The notes below the pieces were generated by a model, which worked only from the letters and a program-made list of their open reading frames with translations, had not been told where the DNA came from and did not search any database. From contig QVRM01002401.1 of assembly GCA_003439945.1 (NCBI GenBank), positions 1-64,000 of the forward strand: 64,000 nt of DNA, read 5' to 3'. The stretch comes from Dermanyssus gallinae (taxonomy: Eukaryota; Arthropoda; Arachnida; Mesostigmata; Dermanyssidae). Shown one piece after another: positions 12,448-24,208 of this stretch. The position numbers and the translations under genes are program-made. Position 1 is the stretch's first letter. Each line of letters opens with the position of its first letter.

Positions 12448-12844
12448 TTAATAGCACTGCGCTTGGCTTCGTTTATTCGGAAGCCTATAGGTTGTTCCGC
12501 TTCGACCGGCGTAGCTCATCACTCGCAGGCGTGATGGTGAGATGAGGTTTCATGCTGACGACCAAAGCTTTCCGCTTACGTTCAGTAGGTAGTAGGTAAA
12601 TGCTGTCTACGCCTGCCTATACGTACATCTAAAACACAAGACTGCTGTGTATCGCACTCATATTTTGGCAATTCGTTTGGCGACAGCGTCGACAACGACG
12701 ACGAGAATTTGATATTTGGCGCGTTAGAGCGGTGCTCAGAGCTCGCACTGGTTATGGAAACTGACGACAATACGAGTGTCGCGTTACTTGATGCAAGGCG
12801 TTGCCTATAATAATAAAAAAAAAGAATCATTGTAAAACGATATA
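12448..12844. other. intergenic spacer, nothing recognised
   Basis: Ordinary AT-balanced sequence between the SINE and the mariner element; no motif or family resemblance seen. Confidence 0.5.
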
Positions 12845-14105
12845 CAGGTAGTTCAACAAGTTCTTAAAATGAAAGCCAAGAATTTTCCAAATCTTGTTTT
12901 TAATTTTTTCTTATTCGATATACTCCCCGAGAAGCTCAATACACTTTTTCCACCGAGATTTCAGAGCATTTATACCTCTTGAGTAGAATTCCGCGTCTTT
13001 AGACTGAAAATAGGCATTGACAGCAGCATTCCTAACTTTCATTGATGGAAAAATGCTTCCACCGAGGACTATTATTCAATGTCGAAAAGAGAAATAATCA
13101 GAGCGAGCCAGGTCCTGGAGAATAGGAAGGTATTCATAAGTTCGAATCTCAGTTGGGCAGTTTTGCGCATGCTTGTCGCGAGTTGTGTGCAGAGCACTGT
13201 CCTGGTGAAACAGGACAAACACTTCTTCTGCAAGCGGGCCGTTTCACGTGAGTTCTTGCTCAGGCAGTTAACAGTCTGCATAATATTCTCCCGTGACGTT
13301 TTACCGCCTCTCAAGGTAGTCGACCAGAAATTATCACGTTGGTCCAAACAACCCGTAGCATCATCTTTCCGGCCGATTGCCGTTTTGCACTTTCGGGAGG
13401 TCCTTCAACATGTGCACACAATTGGCGAGATGCTATTGGGTCTCGGGAGGTAGTAACCCAGCTTTCATCGACTGTACGAATCTGCGCCAAAAACCGACGG
13501 ATTTTTCGACATCTTGGCCAAATTTTGCTGTAAAGCGGAAACACGCGCATCTTCTTGGCTTTGGTTGAGCAAATGCGGCACCCATTTTGCTCTGAGCTTT
13601 TTAATCTTCAAGTTCTCGTGCAGGATGAAATGCACACTACCCAAACTGATCCCCAAGGCCTCCGCTATCTCCCTAATGTTCACTCGCTCATCTGCGGCAA
13701 CGATTTTCCGCACTTTTTCGACGTTTTCCTCATCAGTTGCCGTTTTTGGGCGTCCTGAACATAGTTCATCCTCGGTGCTCCTGCGACCTCTTTTTAACTC
13801 ATTAATCCAGTTGGAAACAGTGGCAAAACATGGCGCAGAGTCACCGTACACCTCGTCTAACTCAGTTTTCACTTGGGTCGCATTCCAACCTTTGAAATAA
13901 AAATGCTTGATAACCACTCGAAACTCTTTTTTTTTCATTTTCCAAAATCACGCCGATACGTTGCACGGGAAAAGCGATCAAACGAAATCGCAACGGCCAA
14001 TCACCATAATATTTTGACTGCTAGCAGTCTAAAAGTTGCCGTCCAATAGCGATTTGAAATTCGAATTCTAAAAAGCTCATTTTAACAACCTGTTGAACTA
14101 CTTCT
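12845..14105 (-). mobile_element. mariner element, full length, inactive
   Basis: The element is about 1.26 kb, the usual mariner size. It is bounded by imperfect terminal inverted repeats: left CAGGTAGTTCAACAAGTTCT and, read inwards from the right end, AGAAGTAGTTCAACAGGTTG. A TA dinucleotide flanks each end, as expected for the TA target duplication; the right TA opens a longer TA run. The transposase lies on the minus strand and is broken by frameshifts. An IS630/Tc1/mariner DD34D assignment fits the motif layout. Confidence 0.9.
13075..13938 (-). pseudogene. mariner transposase pseudogene (frameshifted)
   Basis: The transposase would cut and paste its own element by binding the terminal repeats through an N-terminal double helix-turn-helix. 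The first 140 or so codons are intact from the ATG at 13936-13938: FKGWNATQVKTELDEVYGDS belongs to the first HTH, and a GRPKT linker and the second HTH (REIAEALGISLGSVHFIL) follow. Just below 13520 the frame shifts; the first catalytic region (RTVDESW) is in another frame, and the second (LFHQDSA) and third (LARSDYF, for the usual LAPSDYF) are in yet others. All three Asp codons survive, but at least two frameshifts separate them, so no functional protein can be made. Confidence 0.88.
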
Positions 14106-14441
14106 TATATATATATATATACTATCAACTAATTATTCTAATTTTGATTACCAACCAACAGGGCAGAAAGAGAGATGTGGATACCCAACGGTTCTCCTCC
14201 TGCAAAATACCGTAGTTTTCAAGAATAGAAAGACATGCCCAGCTCCTAAGACAATAGTGAGAGCTTTCTGTAAGGGTTTCCACTAGATATATGCATAAAC
14301 ACGATTCGTAGATTACCTAATACTCGTTGCGTTCGTTTCCTTGGTTGTCTGGGGGTGACACCGGCAGCAGTGCAATTGCCCAAACACTTGTCTTCCAGCA
14401 CAACAAGTCGTTCCAGCAAACGAAGTTTGTACGGTCCTTTC

Positions 14442-14474
<33 letters not shown>

Positions 14475-15415
14475 GGTGTGTTACCACCCATTGACAGGGG
14501 AAGGCGGACTTTTAATCGTCCACGATTCGTTTAATTGTCTGCTTAGCGCTCCAGCTCGGCACCATGCCTGAGCCACAGCACTTCTCGTATAGCTGCTGCA
14601 CTAAGGATTAATGCCTGGATATGTATAAACCGTTGACGTGCAGTATATGCGCAGCAAGGTTGCCGGTCGCGGATGATCCCATCCCTTAAGCCTCAAACTA
14701 AAAAGCCAGACATCTGTCAGTGTTTTGGTAAAACATTGTTACTTTCATACATTTATAAGAAGAGATGTGCGGAGAACAGAGGTACGGACCACATAGAAAT
14801 CCAGAAGGCTCAAACACGCCGGAGACAAATGGCAAGGCGGTTTTGGCAGTCGTCTATAAAAGCAGGGATAATCTGAAGTTACATCAGCTTTAGGCACTAG
14901 TTTGAACTTGGTTGCCTGGTAATGAGTAGACGATGGCACGGAAGGTGAAATAAATAGCAGCAACTGTGTGCCACAAAGTGAAGAAGTGAGATAATATGTT
15001 TAAATAATAAAACCAAAACGTTTATCATCTCGTATAAATAAATCTATTTATTCCTGGATCGCCTCGGCATCACAGCCTCGGGCATCCGTAAGTGTATTGC
15101 GCCCAAAACTGAAATCATCACTATCCGTATAGAACTTCGATCACAATGCAATACATGCTAGTCATTCTGTCACCCCGTGCAAGCTAATGACGAGAGAGAG
15201 CGTATACAATAGTGTTAGATCCCAATTGCTAGGCGTCTGGGGATGTCATAAAGACCTCCCTTGGGCTCGATTAACATCGTACCAGTCTTTTTTTGAGTTG
15301 GTGACACTTTTCGACGCACGGATCGGTGAATTCGTGAATGACTATACATTTATAGTCCAACATCCCTATTTATTATAAGCAACACATTGCGACACCGTCG
15401 CAATGCGTACTGTCA
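14106..15415. other. intergenic stretch with TA runs, no gene recognised
   Basis: TA runs occur at about 14106-14120 and 14447-14475. A block near 15353-15397 (TATAGTCCAACATCCCTATT onward) is repeated imperfectly in the adjacent LINE at about 15964-16008. Nothing else is identifiable. Confidence 0.5.
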
Positions 15416-15419
15416 ATGT

Positions 15420-17170
15420 AACGGTCCCCTAACCGTTGTTGGTGATTTTAAATATCGCGAATTGACTGGTCTGCTGTTGAAACATCTTCAGCTGCAACAC
15501 AGAGTGAGCGCCCTTTCTCGGCAATTCCGCCCTTGATCTCTAACATTTCAGCGACAGATCCTGACACCATTGATACACAGAATGTCATCTGTCATTTTAT
15601 TAATAGCTCGGATCTCAAACTTGGCTCGTTCGGCGTCAACATTGACGTTACCGAGGGGGCCCAATTGGACCCTGCTGACCAGCAGGGTCAACTTACAGAA
15701 ACTGAACGTTAATAAAGCCTATACCCACGCACTTGGATCTGATGGCATTTAACGTTACTTTCTTCTCCGATTGCTACGACGTTGACGAGATGTATAAAAA
15801 GTTTGTTCACCCGTAGCGTGCCTAATCGAACCTTTCACCCCCCACTGTCGTCGATAAGAAGATTGAGACCATACGTGCTTATATATCGCGTCTCGAGCTT
15901 CGTCACAACGCTGGTCATTTTACTAGCGGAGTATTTAAAGCTGATCTTCGAGCAATGACTCGATATATAGTCCAACATCGCCTATTTATTTTAAGCAACG
16001 TGTTGTGACCTCGACACACAAGAAGGGGCCCAGGAAACATCTCGAGAATAACCGTGCCGCAGTGCTCCGTCACTTGCACTGTTTTTGAGAAGGCTCAAGT
16101 CAGATATATATTGCCAGATGTGACCGTAAACGAGTTATTAGATGCGGCACAACGTGGCTTTGTGCCAATCGACGTGTGCGCAACTACAAGAGATTGTACT
16201 TAATCTGATCAGAAAAGTGCTTTCGACAGGGTCGATCATAAAATTGTAATAAAATAAAATAAATTCCACTCGAGGTCCATCCGTAGACCTGCAAATTCGC
16301 AGAGTTTTGCTCATGTCAAGCCCTGGAACGCCTTAAGCAGTGCGCGGCCGACACCGCCTGGCGTGACGCAGGAGAGCTGTGTCACGGAGACACGCGGAGA
16401 GACACAATTCCAAAAAACGTTGTTCTAGATATGAAACACCATATACCACCGAGTGTTAACTTTTGTTTGGTGCTCAGACGATCTTAAAATATACAGTGCG
16501 TTTGACTCCTTATCAGCGCACACAGCAATGCAGTCCGCTACGAACGGAGTCTGGTGGTGCAGTGACAACGGTATGCAGTTATCTGTTCATAAGTGTCTCG
16601 GTTTAAAACGCATCTCCCACGAGCTAAACTACTTACTCAATGGGTTAACACTGCCAATGTGGCGCGGACTCTTGGAGCTTTAATCTGGACGGAGTTCACT
16701 TTTCTCGCGCACATCAAAGAACTAGTTGTTGCCCAAACGCGTATACTGTTCCACCGTATATCATACATATTTTTATAGATACGTACGTATGATTAAAGGT
16801 GTGCAAAGGAGATTCTAAAAGAGACTACACAGAAGATACGACCTTGAAGTTACGGACATTGTTTACCGCCTTTAATGGACACATCTAGGAATAATGACAA
16901 GCGGGTTCTAGTTCAACTTACGGGTGCGAAACTTATTGATCAAGTTTTTGACGTGTGGAAGTGTGACCAGTTCCAGAAACCAGATAATGTATGTGCCTAG
17001 TTGCGTTGCAACATGGGAGGACATCAATAATATGTACGCCTAGTGCTTAGCCAGGGATATTAACAAAAGGCGACTACGCAGGTCCATGTCGCGACCAGTC
17101 TTTCCTCACCCTTTATTTGGTAAATGAAAGAGCTTCTATTCTTGTACTTAAAAAACAATATACATGAATA
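15420..17170 (+). mobile_element. decayed Jockey-like non-LTR retrotransposon (LINE) fragment
   Basis: Pieces of a LINE ORF2 can be followed through changing frames. A VGDF block near 15440 resembles the end of the apurinic-type endonuclease. NVNKAY...LGSDGI near 15710-15750 corresponds to the NKA.GPDGI region before the reverse transcriptase. KSAFDRVDHK near 16213-16245 is RT motif A, and CSDDLKIYSAFDS near 16475-16510 is the catalytic FADD box, with the two Asp kept but the preceding residues changed. A thumb-like segment follows (LTFLAHIKELV). Many stops and frameshifts and no visible poly(A) end make it an old dead copy. Confidence 0.75.
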
Positions 17171-17246
17171 GCGTGCACATTTTCAGGTTAAATCTCTTAT
17201 TGGCATTGTATTCTATAATCAGTTTTCAGAAGGCACCAGTTTTTGT

Positions 17247-17273
17247 ATATATATATATATATATATATATATA
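17247..17273. repeat. (TA)n tract flanking the mariner remnant on the left
   Basis: An uninterrupted TA run of about 27 bases lies immediately left of the mariner remnant. A matching run lies at its right end (18022-18048), as if the transposon landed inside one TA microsatellite. Confidence 0.9.
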
Positions 17274-17286
17274 ACACCAAGTTTTT

Positions 17287-18000
17287 TTGACGTTTTTTTT
17301 TACTTCAATGGAATTATCTTCCACGGTTTTTTGCCATCTGGCTGCACGGTCAATAAGAACTATTTTGGAGGAGGATAGACTCGAAGAAAAAGACGAGAGT
17401 TGGAGCGTTCGAGTGACAGCTTCTCCGAACGACCGGCAGTTTCGCGCGCTCACGCCAAACTTCCGAAGTTACCGAGTTAACCGACGTTATCGTGTCATTC
17501 TTTTTGTGAGCGAAACCACAGTACGTTCCACTGTGTACATGACCCTTATCCTGACAGTTGAGCACGGTGCGTGACATTTTGGTTATTGGAGCGAAATTCT
17601 AAGAATATTGCTAGATAACTGATGCAAACAGACGTCTATACTCGGGGCAACGAATTCTTGTATCCTCCATTACGACGGTGCACCGGCGCACACATCGTTA
17701 CTGATTTCGGATAATTTGATGAAGAATTGGTTATATTTCCGCGATCTCCCTATTCGCCGGGCCAAGCTCCGTGCAACCTTTTCCTGTTCCCATGTATAAA
17801 AAATTTGAAAGGACAACATTTCGAGACTATGGAAGGAGATAAACAAAAAAATGCAAAACAGCTGAACTCGATTCCGCAAAACGTGTTTTTTACAGTGAGG
17901 AGGAAGTGGCACACGTTGATTGCAGCGGATGGAATCTAAATTCAAGGGAACAAAAATACTTTGCGAGATTAAATAAATAATCTTGTTTAGAAATATTTGT
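17287..18000 (+). mobile_element. mariner-like transposase remnant
   Basis: Translation in several frames gives GCTVNKNYFGG (near 17340-17370), then LHYDGAPAHTSLLISDNLMK (near 17668-17725), which contains the second catalytic Asp. It continues PRSPYSPGQAPCNLFLFP (17739-17790) and LKGQHFETMEG, and a C-terminal tail near 17935. The usual SPDLAPCD reads SPGQAPCN, so the third catalytic Asp is Asn. The copy is internally deleted and frameshifted. It sits between two TA microsatellites; I could not define clear terminal inverted repeats. Confidence 0.75.
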
Positions 18001-18021
18001 TAGAAGTTTTTGACCCCAACC

Positions 18022-18048
<27 letters not shown>
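18022..18048. repeat. (TA)n tract at the right edge of the mariner remnant
   Basis: Uninterrupted TA run of about 27 bases; see the matching tract to the left of the remnant. Confidence 0.9.
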
Positions 18049-18052
<4 letters not shown>

Positions 18053-18388
18053 TATATTTCGCTTCTAGGCGACCGCCAAAAACCGCCTGCACTGGCCGTC
18101 GTTGCATATGTTCCATCGTCTACCTCTTCCATTTTTTAATGTACCCTACGTTTACTACTAGATCTCATTTAGCATATACCTACTCTGTCAGCAACGGTCC
18201 GCTTATAGGATTCCAACGATTTTTTTCTTCGAATAGATGTATTGGTGTTGCTGTAAGAACTTAGCCAACATAGGTTCATGTATGTATATATGCGCGTATA
18301 AACATGTGTCCTTCCTGAAATTGTCACCGCAATGATTGTATTTGCTGTCTGTAAGAGGCAACACTCACTGTTCTGACCTTCGATCTGT

Positions 18389-18403
18389 TCTGCTTTGTTG
18401 CAG
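18389..18403 (+). promoter_or_regulatory. splice acceptor of the MSL3 coding exon
   Basis: TCTGCTTTGTTGCAG is a pyrimidine-rich tract ending in AG at 18402-18403, so an upstream non-coding exon is spliced to 18404. An in-frame TGA at 18456-18458 shows that coding starts inside this exon. Confidence 0.75.
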
Positions 18404-18488
18404 AAGGCCGAGAGAGGAGACATCGGCGTTGGACATCGGCGACAACTTCTCCGCCTGAAGACGCTCGTTGGCCGTCCACCTAGTTCCG

Positions 18489-19931
18489 ATGATGCAGCGT
18501 CGCGTGTTTTCGGAAGGCGAACGTGTGCTCTGCTACGACCCCAATCCTAGTCGTCTACGAGTTCTGTATGACGCGAAGATTCTTCGCGTCAACAAGGGCA
18601 AGCATGACAAGGTCGAGTACTACATCCATTTTCTCGGCTGGAGCAATTCGTGGGATCGCTATATCTCGGACGAGTTGCTTCTTGAAGACAACGAGGCGAA
18701 TCGCCAGCTGCAAGAAGACCTCAACGCCGAAGCAAGAAAGTGGATGCCGAAGAAGAAGCGTAGCAAACTGTGCAATGGCAGTGGCGGTAGTACCAGCGAC
18801 CTTAGCTGCTGCAACACCAGCAACAACAACAGCAGCAACAGCAACAACAACAACAACAACAGCAGCAGCAAGAGCTGCCAAAGCCACAACAATAACTGCA
18901 GCAGCAGCAACCACATCAACAGCTATAGTTGTTCCAGCAGCAACAATCACCACCACCACCACAGTCACAACAACAATGGGTGTGCTTCGACTGTAAGTGA
19001 GTCATCGAGAGAGGATAGTGGCTCCGATGAGGAGGTCGGCGATCCGGAACCGACGTGCGAGCTGTTCCCCCTCGAGCTGCCCGAAGTGCTTCGTGTCAAG
19101 CTCATGGTCGACCGAAAGATGGTGAAGAGTGGCAAACTTCATCGACTGCCGTGCAGTCGCGATGTTGTCTCGATTCTCGAGAATTACGTCCAGCACTATG
19201 CGTTCCAAGTGCACTACGTGCGAGCGGCTGCGACGACCACGACGGGACATGGCGGCGGCGGCGGCAGCGGCGACACCAACAACCCCCGACGCTTCCGCAG
19301 CCAACCCCCGCTAGCCGATCGGCGAACCGACGTCGAACTCTGCAAGGAAACCGTCGACGGGCTGCGCATCTTGATGAACAACCTCTGCGACCGACTGCTG
19401 CTCTACGACGAGGAACGCGAACAGTTCGCGTTGCTCAAGGACCTCACGATCCACCGGGACGCCGAGAAGCAGCGCCAGTCGCGCCGCACCTCGGAGCTCG
19501 ACCTGCTGCTGGCCCAGCTGGAGCATAGCTTTCTGGCCAACAAACTGCCCCAGGCGTGGGACAACGAGACGCACCGGGCGCGCTCGCTTCGTCTGTCCAC
19601 CCAGCATGCGTCGATCGCGTCCGGAACGTTGAAACGCGAGGACGAAGATCACAGCGATAGTGCGACGATTACGTCGTGGACGTCGGTCACGTCGCCGGCG
19701 ACGTCGAGCGAACTCGAGAACGCCTCCAAGTGGCGAATGGCCGAACGCGGTCTCTGGCCGGCACAGGTGTACGGCGCATACCACCTTGTCCGCCTGCTGA
19801 GCCAGGTGCCCTATCTGGTGCCGCGCCTCAAAATGCCCCAGTCGAAGGCGGATGCACTACGTCGCCACCTAGTGCTGCTAGTCAACTATCTGGCTGAGAA
19901 CGAGAGCTTATTTGAGACAAATTACGAGTAG
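18489..19931 (+). CDS. MSL3: MSL3 homologue (chromo-barrel and MRG domain protein)
   Basis: MSL3 is a subunit of the male-specific-lethal complex, which acetylates histone H4 Lys16 with MOF and, in flies, drives dosage compensation. The 480-residue protein starts at ATG 18489, the first in-frame ATG after an upstream stop. Residues about 5-75 form a chromo-barrel domain (FSEGERVLCYDPNP, then YYIHFLGWSNSWDRY), keeping the aromatic Tyr, Phe, Trp, Trp set that would bind methyl-lysine. A Ser/Asn/His low-complexity linker follows (about 100-170). The MRG domain runs from LELPEVLRVKL through VDLCKE-type VELCKETVDGLR to VYGAYHLVRLLSQ and VNYLAENESLF, and is split by an insertion of about 130 residues, as in other MSL3 proteins. 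The split MRG favours MSL3 over MRG15. The whole coding sequence lies in one exon. Confidence 0.9.
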   Translation: MMQRRVFSEGERVLCYDPNPSRLRVLYDAKILRVNKGKHDKVEYYIHFLGWSNSWDRYISDELLLEDNEANRQLQEDLNAEARKWMPKKKRSKLCNGSGGSTSDLSCCNTSNNNSSNSNNNNNNSSSKSCQSHNNNCSSSNHINSYSCSSSNNHHHHHSHNNNGCASTVSESSREDSGSDEEVGDPEPTCELFPLELPEVLRVKLMVDRKMVKSGKLHRLPCSRDVVSILENYVQHYAFQVHYVRAAATTTTGHGGGGGSGDTNNPRRFRSQPPLADRRTDVELCKETVDGLRILMNNLCDRLLLYDEEREQFALLKDLTIHRDAEKQRQSRRTSELDLLLAQLEHSFLANKLPQAWDNETHRARSLRLSTQHASIASGTLKREDEDHSDSATITSWTSVTSPATSSELENASKWRMAERGLWPAQVYGAYHLVRLLSQVPYLVPRLKMPQSKADALRRHLVLLVNYLAENESLFETNYE

Positions 19932-21550
19932 TCGTAGTAGTAGTAGTATATATATATATATATATATAGATATACATATGCCCGTGTGTGCGTGTACTGT
20001 ATGCACCACGACTACCACTGCACCTACCAGATCATGTATATTATTCACTTGTGCATAGACTGCCACCTCAGTATTGGCTTCATTTGTTTTTGTCAGCTAC
20101 GTCAAATCCTGTTACCAGCGGCATCGTATGCTGCTAAGCAACAACACCAAAGCACCACTGGATGCCGGATGAAAAGGCATATCTCTACCACTATCACAAT
20201 GCAAACGCCGCATAAGGGCAGACTACATCATCGTGAACAGGATCGTCTGCTTCTCAATCTTTCATCCATTTCCAGCACGTTGATTTTCTTTCGTTTTGTT
20301 CTCACAGACCATGTGTACATATGCTGTTGTACTTGAGCACAAACCGCTTACTGACAAAATTGACCACTCCTTCGTAGACTGGCCGTGGTGGCCGCGTAGC
20401 TACATACATGCTACAGCAAAGTTATTGGACACGGCTGTAAATAGTAATGTACATGTAAATCTTGTTACCAGCTTATGCTGCTAAGCGCATCACACATCGT
20501 TTTGTATGTGTGAATAGATGCACGTATTTATTTCGGCTTGTAATGCAATGTGATAGCAATTTTGCGGAGTGGTTGCAACCGCACACACACACACATATAT
20601 ATACATATATATATTCTCAAGGTTTTGTATAGATATTTAAATGGTGTTTCCTGTGTCCTGCTTGAGCTTAATCGTTGGTTGGCTGCATAGTTTGTTGGAC
20701 GATGTTTGTAATAGTCATGAAGGAACAATGCGTGCACAGGAAAGACGGCCACATGATGACGGCCGTTGGAGTCTTGGCAAGTTTGGGTGGTTCTTAGTCC
20801 TTAATTATTACGTAAACATTAACTTTATTAATTAATAGCGATACATATGTTGTGTATCTACGGCAGATGGTAGAACGGGGGAGGAAGACTGAGATGTATT
20901 TCGTTAAATGCAGTCACAGCAGAAGCCACTTGAGCGTGAGGGTATCAGTCACAACAAAGCTATGCTCATAAACCCGCTGTGTTGTATATATGTATATGCT
21001 TGGTATTACCTGGTCATACAGAGTCAGTGGTACTTCTTCGGCGTCGTTCATTCAACATCCGTTATAATCACAGATCATCGAGTAGGCTTCTTTAACCTTT
21101 AGGCCATCCGTAAGCACCCTATCAGTCTAATTTTGTTAAGAGAAAATGCAATATATGTGTATGCATACGTGTCAAGAGACGTACTCATGTTGGCAAGGTC
21201 TGATGGCGATGTTTCGCTGTCAGTTTGAGCTACAAGTTAAATAATTAACCGAAAATACACACACTAACTTTGTGTTTGCACCCGCTGACCTGTGATCTTA
21301 TATTTATTCCTATAGATTTTAAAGGCTTGCGAAGCCTGGCACTGATTTATCCACAGTAGTATTTCGAACGAAATCGAGTCTTGTGTAGAATAATTTAGAT
21401 TGCAAATAGCGTCTTGTAAATAATAGTTATCCATGCTTAAGCGGTCTCCAGATGCATAGTCATTGAATTAATGCATTTTATATTATTTTATAAATAAAAG
21501 CATGTGGAACATAAAAAATGAATCAATAAAACTATAGTTGTACTTATTTT
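19932..21550 (+). other. probable MSL3 3' untranslated region
   Basis: No coding potential is seen. A short TA run (about 19947-19970) follows the stop codon. Candidate AATAAA signals at 21493-21498 and 21525-21530, followed by TG-rich sequence, make a 3' UTR of about 1.6 kb plausible; nothing in the sequence proves it. Confidence 0.5.
21525..21530 (+). terminator. candidate poly(A) signal for MSL3
   Basis: AATAAA with a second copy 32 bases upstream and a TGTTGGT-type downstream element around 21560. It is the first convincing pair of signals after the MSL3 stop codon. Confidence 0.45.
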
Positions 21551-21559
21551 GACTTGACA

Positions 21560-24206
21560 TGTTGGTATCAGCTGCGCTAAAATGTGTTGACACCTTCTTT
21601 TGATTTGCCAGAACTTTCGGACTGTTTTAATCACTGAAATGATGTCACCTTATTCAGCATTTCCCATGCGAATGGGGAATCGGCATTTCAATCCCCCTGT
21701 TCTCGTAAAACAGAATAGAATAGGATTTTTTCTTGACATAACCGATGGTTCTTGGCCGCAAAAAAAAGCCACATTGATCGAACAAGATATCTAAAATTCG
21801 ATGAGAATTCTACCAGAACTTTTGTGTGAACGATCTGCACTCTTGGGCTAGAACCTTTCTTCTGCTTACGCTCCAGTTTGAGACATATGCTTCATGGGTC
21901 AACCCTCACCATTAGCAAAAGGTGCCTAGTAGAAGCTGGCATGTGGCTAAGTACGTGAACAGTTCTCTTTCAAAACTTAAAAGCGCCTTTAAATATTTGA
22001 GCTCTATAAGCTACTCGTTGTGTTTGCAACTTGATGCAAGAAACTTTATTTTCACTAAATGCGACGCGCGCGCGAAAACAGGGCCGAAAAACGGAATCAG
22101 AGGTAGTTCTGATCTGACAACCAGCATACTGAACTAGAACCTTTATTCTAGACGTTTGGGACACAGATTAGTCCGTAAGTGTCTCATAACTTAGTCTTCG
22201 AATCCGCGGGTCCTTAATATCCTTGTTGAATAGAGGTCCGGCATCCCACACCTTTGACCAAAATAACACGAGGCGCTCTTTAATAGGAGCTATAGCAGGT
22301 TTAGCTATTAGACGCATTTTAGCTGTGGTCCTAAACGACTAACATCTGAGTGGTCTTAAAGAAAAGTATCATTCTGAAAAGTGAACTTATTTCGGACTTT
22401 GCATCGTCGTGAAAGTTAGCGGGATGATGTGGTGAACATGTCGTGCGACTGTAAAGTCATGAGTCGTAGATTTGATTCCGTAACGATGCACAACGAGTAG
22501 ATGCCAAGGATATGCTTCTTGCGTAACCCAGTAACCCCGGATAAAGAGTGCGCTAAAAACTACAAAATGTTTCGACTCATTTTCGACAATTTAGTTTGCG
22601 CTTCGAAGATAGGCTCTTGTTTATTTATCTTGTGTGTTAGTTGCGTTAAGTAATAAATACTTCGCGCATCTGATTAAATGGCAGTGACCTCTTAAATAAC
22701 TTGGACAGTTTTTTGTTTTGTCACGCTTTGTTGTGTTGTTTTTATTTTGTTTACTCGTTGTTAGTAACATAAATGTTCAAGAAAGTCTAGATCGGTCGCT
22801 TGTACTAAAACGCATGTATTGCACGCCGGTCAGAAAGCTCCAGCTGAAGAAGTTCATGAGAAAGGTGAATGTAGTGCAGTCCAGATTTGTGAAAGCTAAA
22901 GCTATTTTTGGCACCGTTCTGAACCTCTTATCCTTTATTGGTTGTGTTTAAAAGTAAGTATCAGTAGGGTTCTGTTCAAGGTTTTAATCTAGGAACACTG
23001 CTGCACCTAATACTTTGCTAAGCTTATAAGACGCAAAGCGTACTTGTGAAGCATGAATTGTAAGCGGACGATCCCAAAATTCGACGCTTCTCAGACAACA
23101 CACATTGTTAAATCAGCATTCCGCACGTGAACCTTAATCATGCGAGCTTCGATTCTAAATAAGCACGCATTTTATCTTAAGCTTCATGAAGAACTTGTTT
23201 TACCTAAGTAATCTGCTGTTCTCAGGTGCGGTCACCTTTTCCCGACAGAGACGTAAGGCTAAAACGTAAAAGATTTGATGAGATGCCGGGGTTGATCAAA
23301 TTATGTATAGATGTAGTAAATTTGTGAGATACACAAACGTAACGTTGTGAGTTTCTTCCTTGAAATGAAAAGAATTGAAACCCTTACAAGTAAAAGCGCG
23401 TCGGATTGTGAAGAAATTGTAAACATGATATACGGGCTTATTCGATCATCTGAATTGTGTTTATTCTATTCGTATTCAACATAGACTTTGCTATTCGATA
23501 GCAAGAGTCGTCTAACAGACTTGCCTACCATTTTTCTACTTCCTTCTCAGAGAGCAAAACGGGTGATTGTCTTAACTATCCGTGCTCCAAAGTTAAAGAG
23601 TACTCCTAACTGTGCTGCCCTCTCCGTCCCGTACTTCCATAGGGCGAGCTTCTCAATATCAGTGGTTGTATCTACACACTTGAGCTCCTGTTAGACCCGG
23701 TAGGTGTTTTGTACTCAGTTCTTACCCAGCTCGCGATTTATTTGCTTATTGACCTTGCTAAGGCTTGCAAACAGGGTATCCCGATTTTTTGTCTAGACCA
23801 TTAAGGCAGTCTTGATTCACGTACACAGTGGAACAGGATTTCGACGACGATTGATTCTCGTACTATCGCAGCTGAAAGCCGCTATGTTTCTGCCGTTACG
23901 TAGGCGATTCTCTATCTTATGATTTTTAGAACGCCAGCAAGAGGGACAACGGCGGCAACAGACGACAGATGATAACAACGACTTCAGAAATGTAACCGCC
24001 CCAGCAGCCAGCAAACGAAACAGCTAGACGATCCATGTTTTTGCCATGTTTTGTCATCGCGGGAATTCGTACTGTTCCGTTTTCGACACGTTAACAGAAG
24101 CGACGAGAATAAAAGCTTGATTCAGTGGCGTTGAGTGACTAAATCTCTACTAGTGCCAATTTAACGTATAAGTAATTTGTAAGTAATATAATGTATGATG
24201 CCTATA
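21560..24206. other. intergenic stretch, no gene recognised
   Basis: No family resemblance in any frame. A segment near 22405-22500 has a weak tRNA-like look (a GATTTGATTCC B-box-like block) and may be an old SINE; otherwise nothing identifiable. Confidence 0.5.
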
Positions 24207-24208
24207 TA

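Noticed and set aside
18523..18996. Alternative-frame Thr/Ala-rich frames overlapping MSL3
   Set aside because: Shadows of the CAG/CAA linker in the MSL3 frame.
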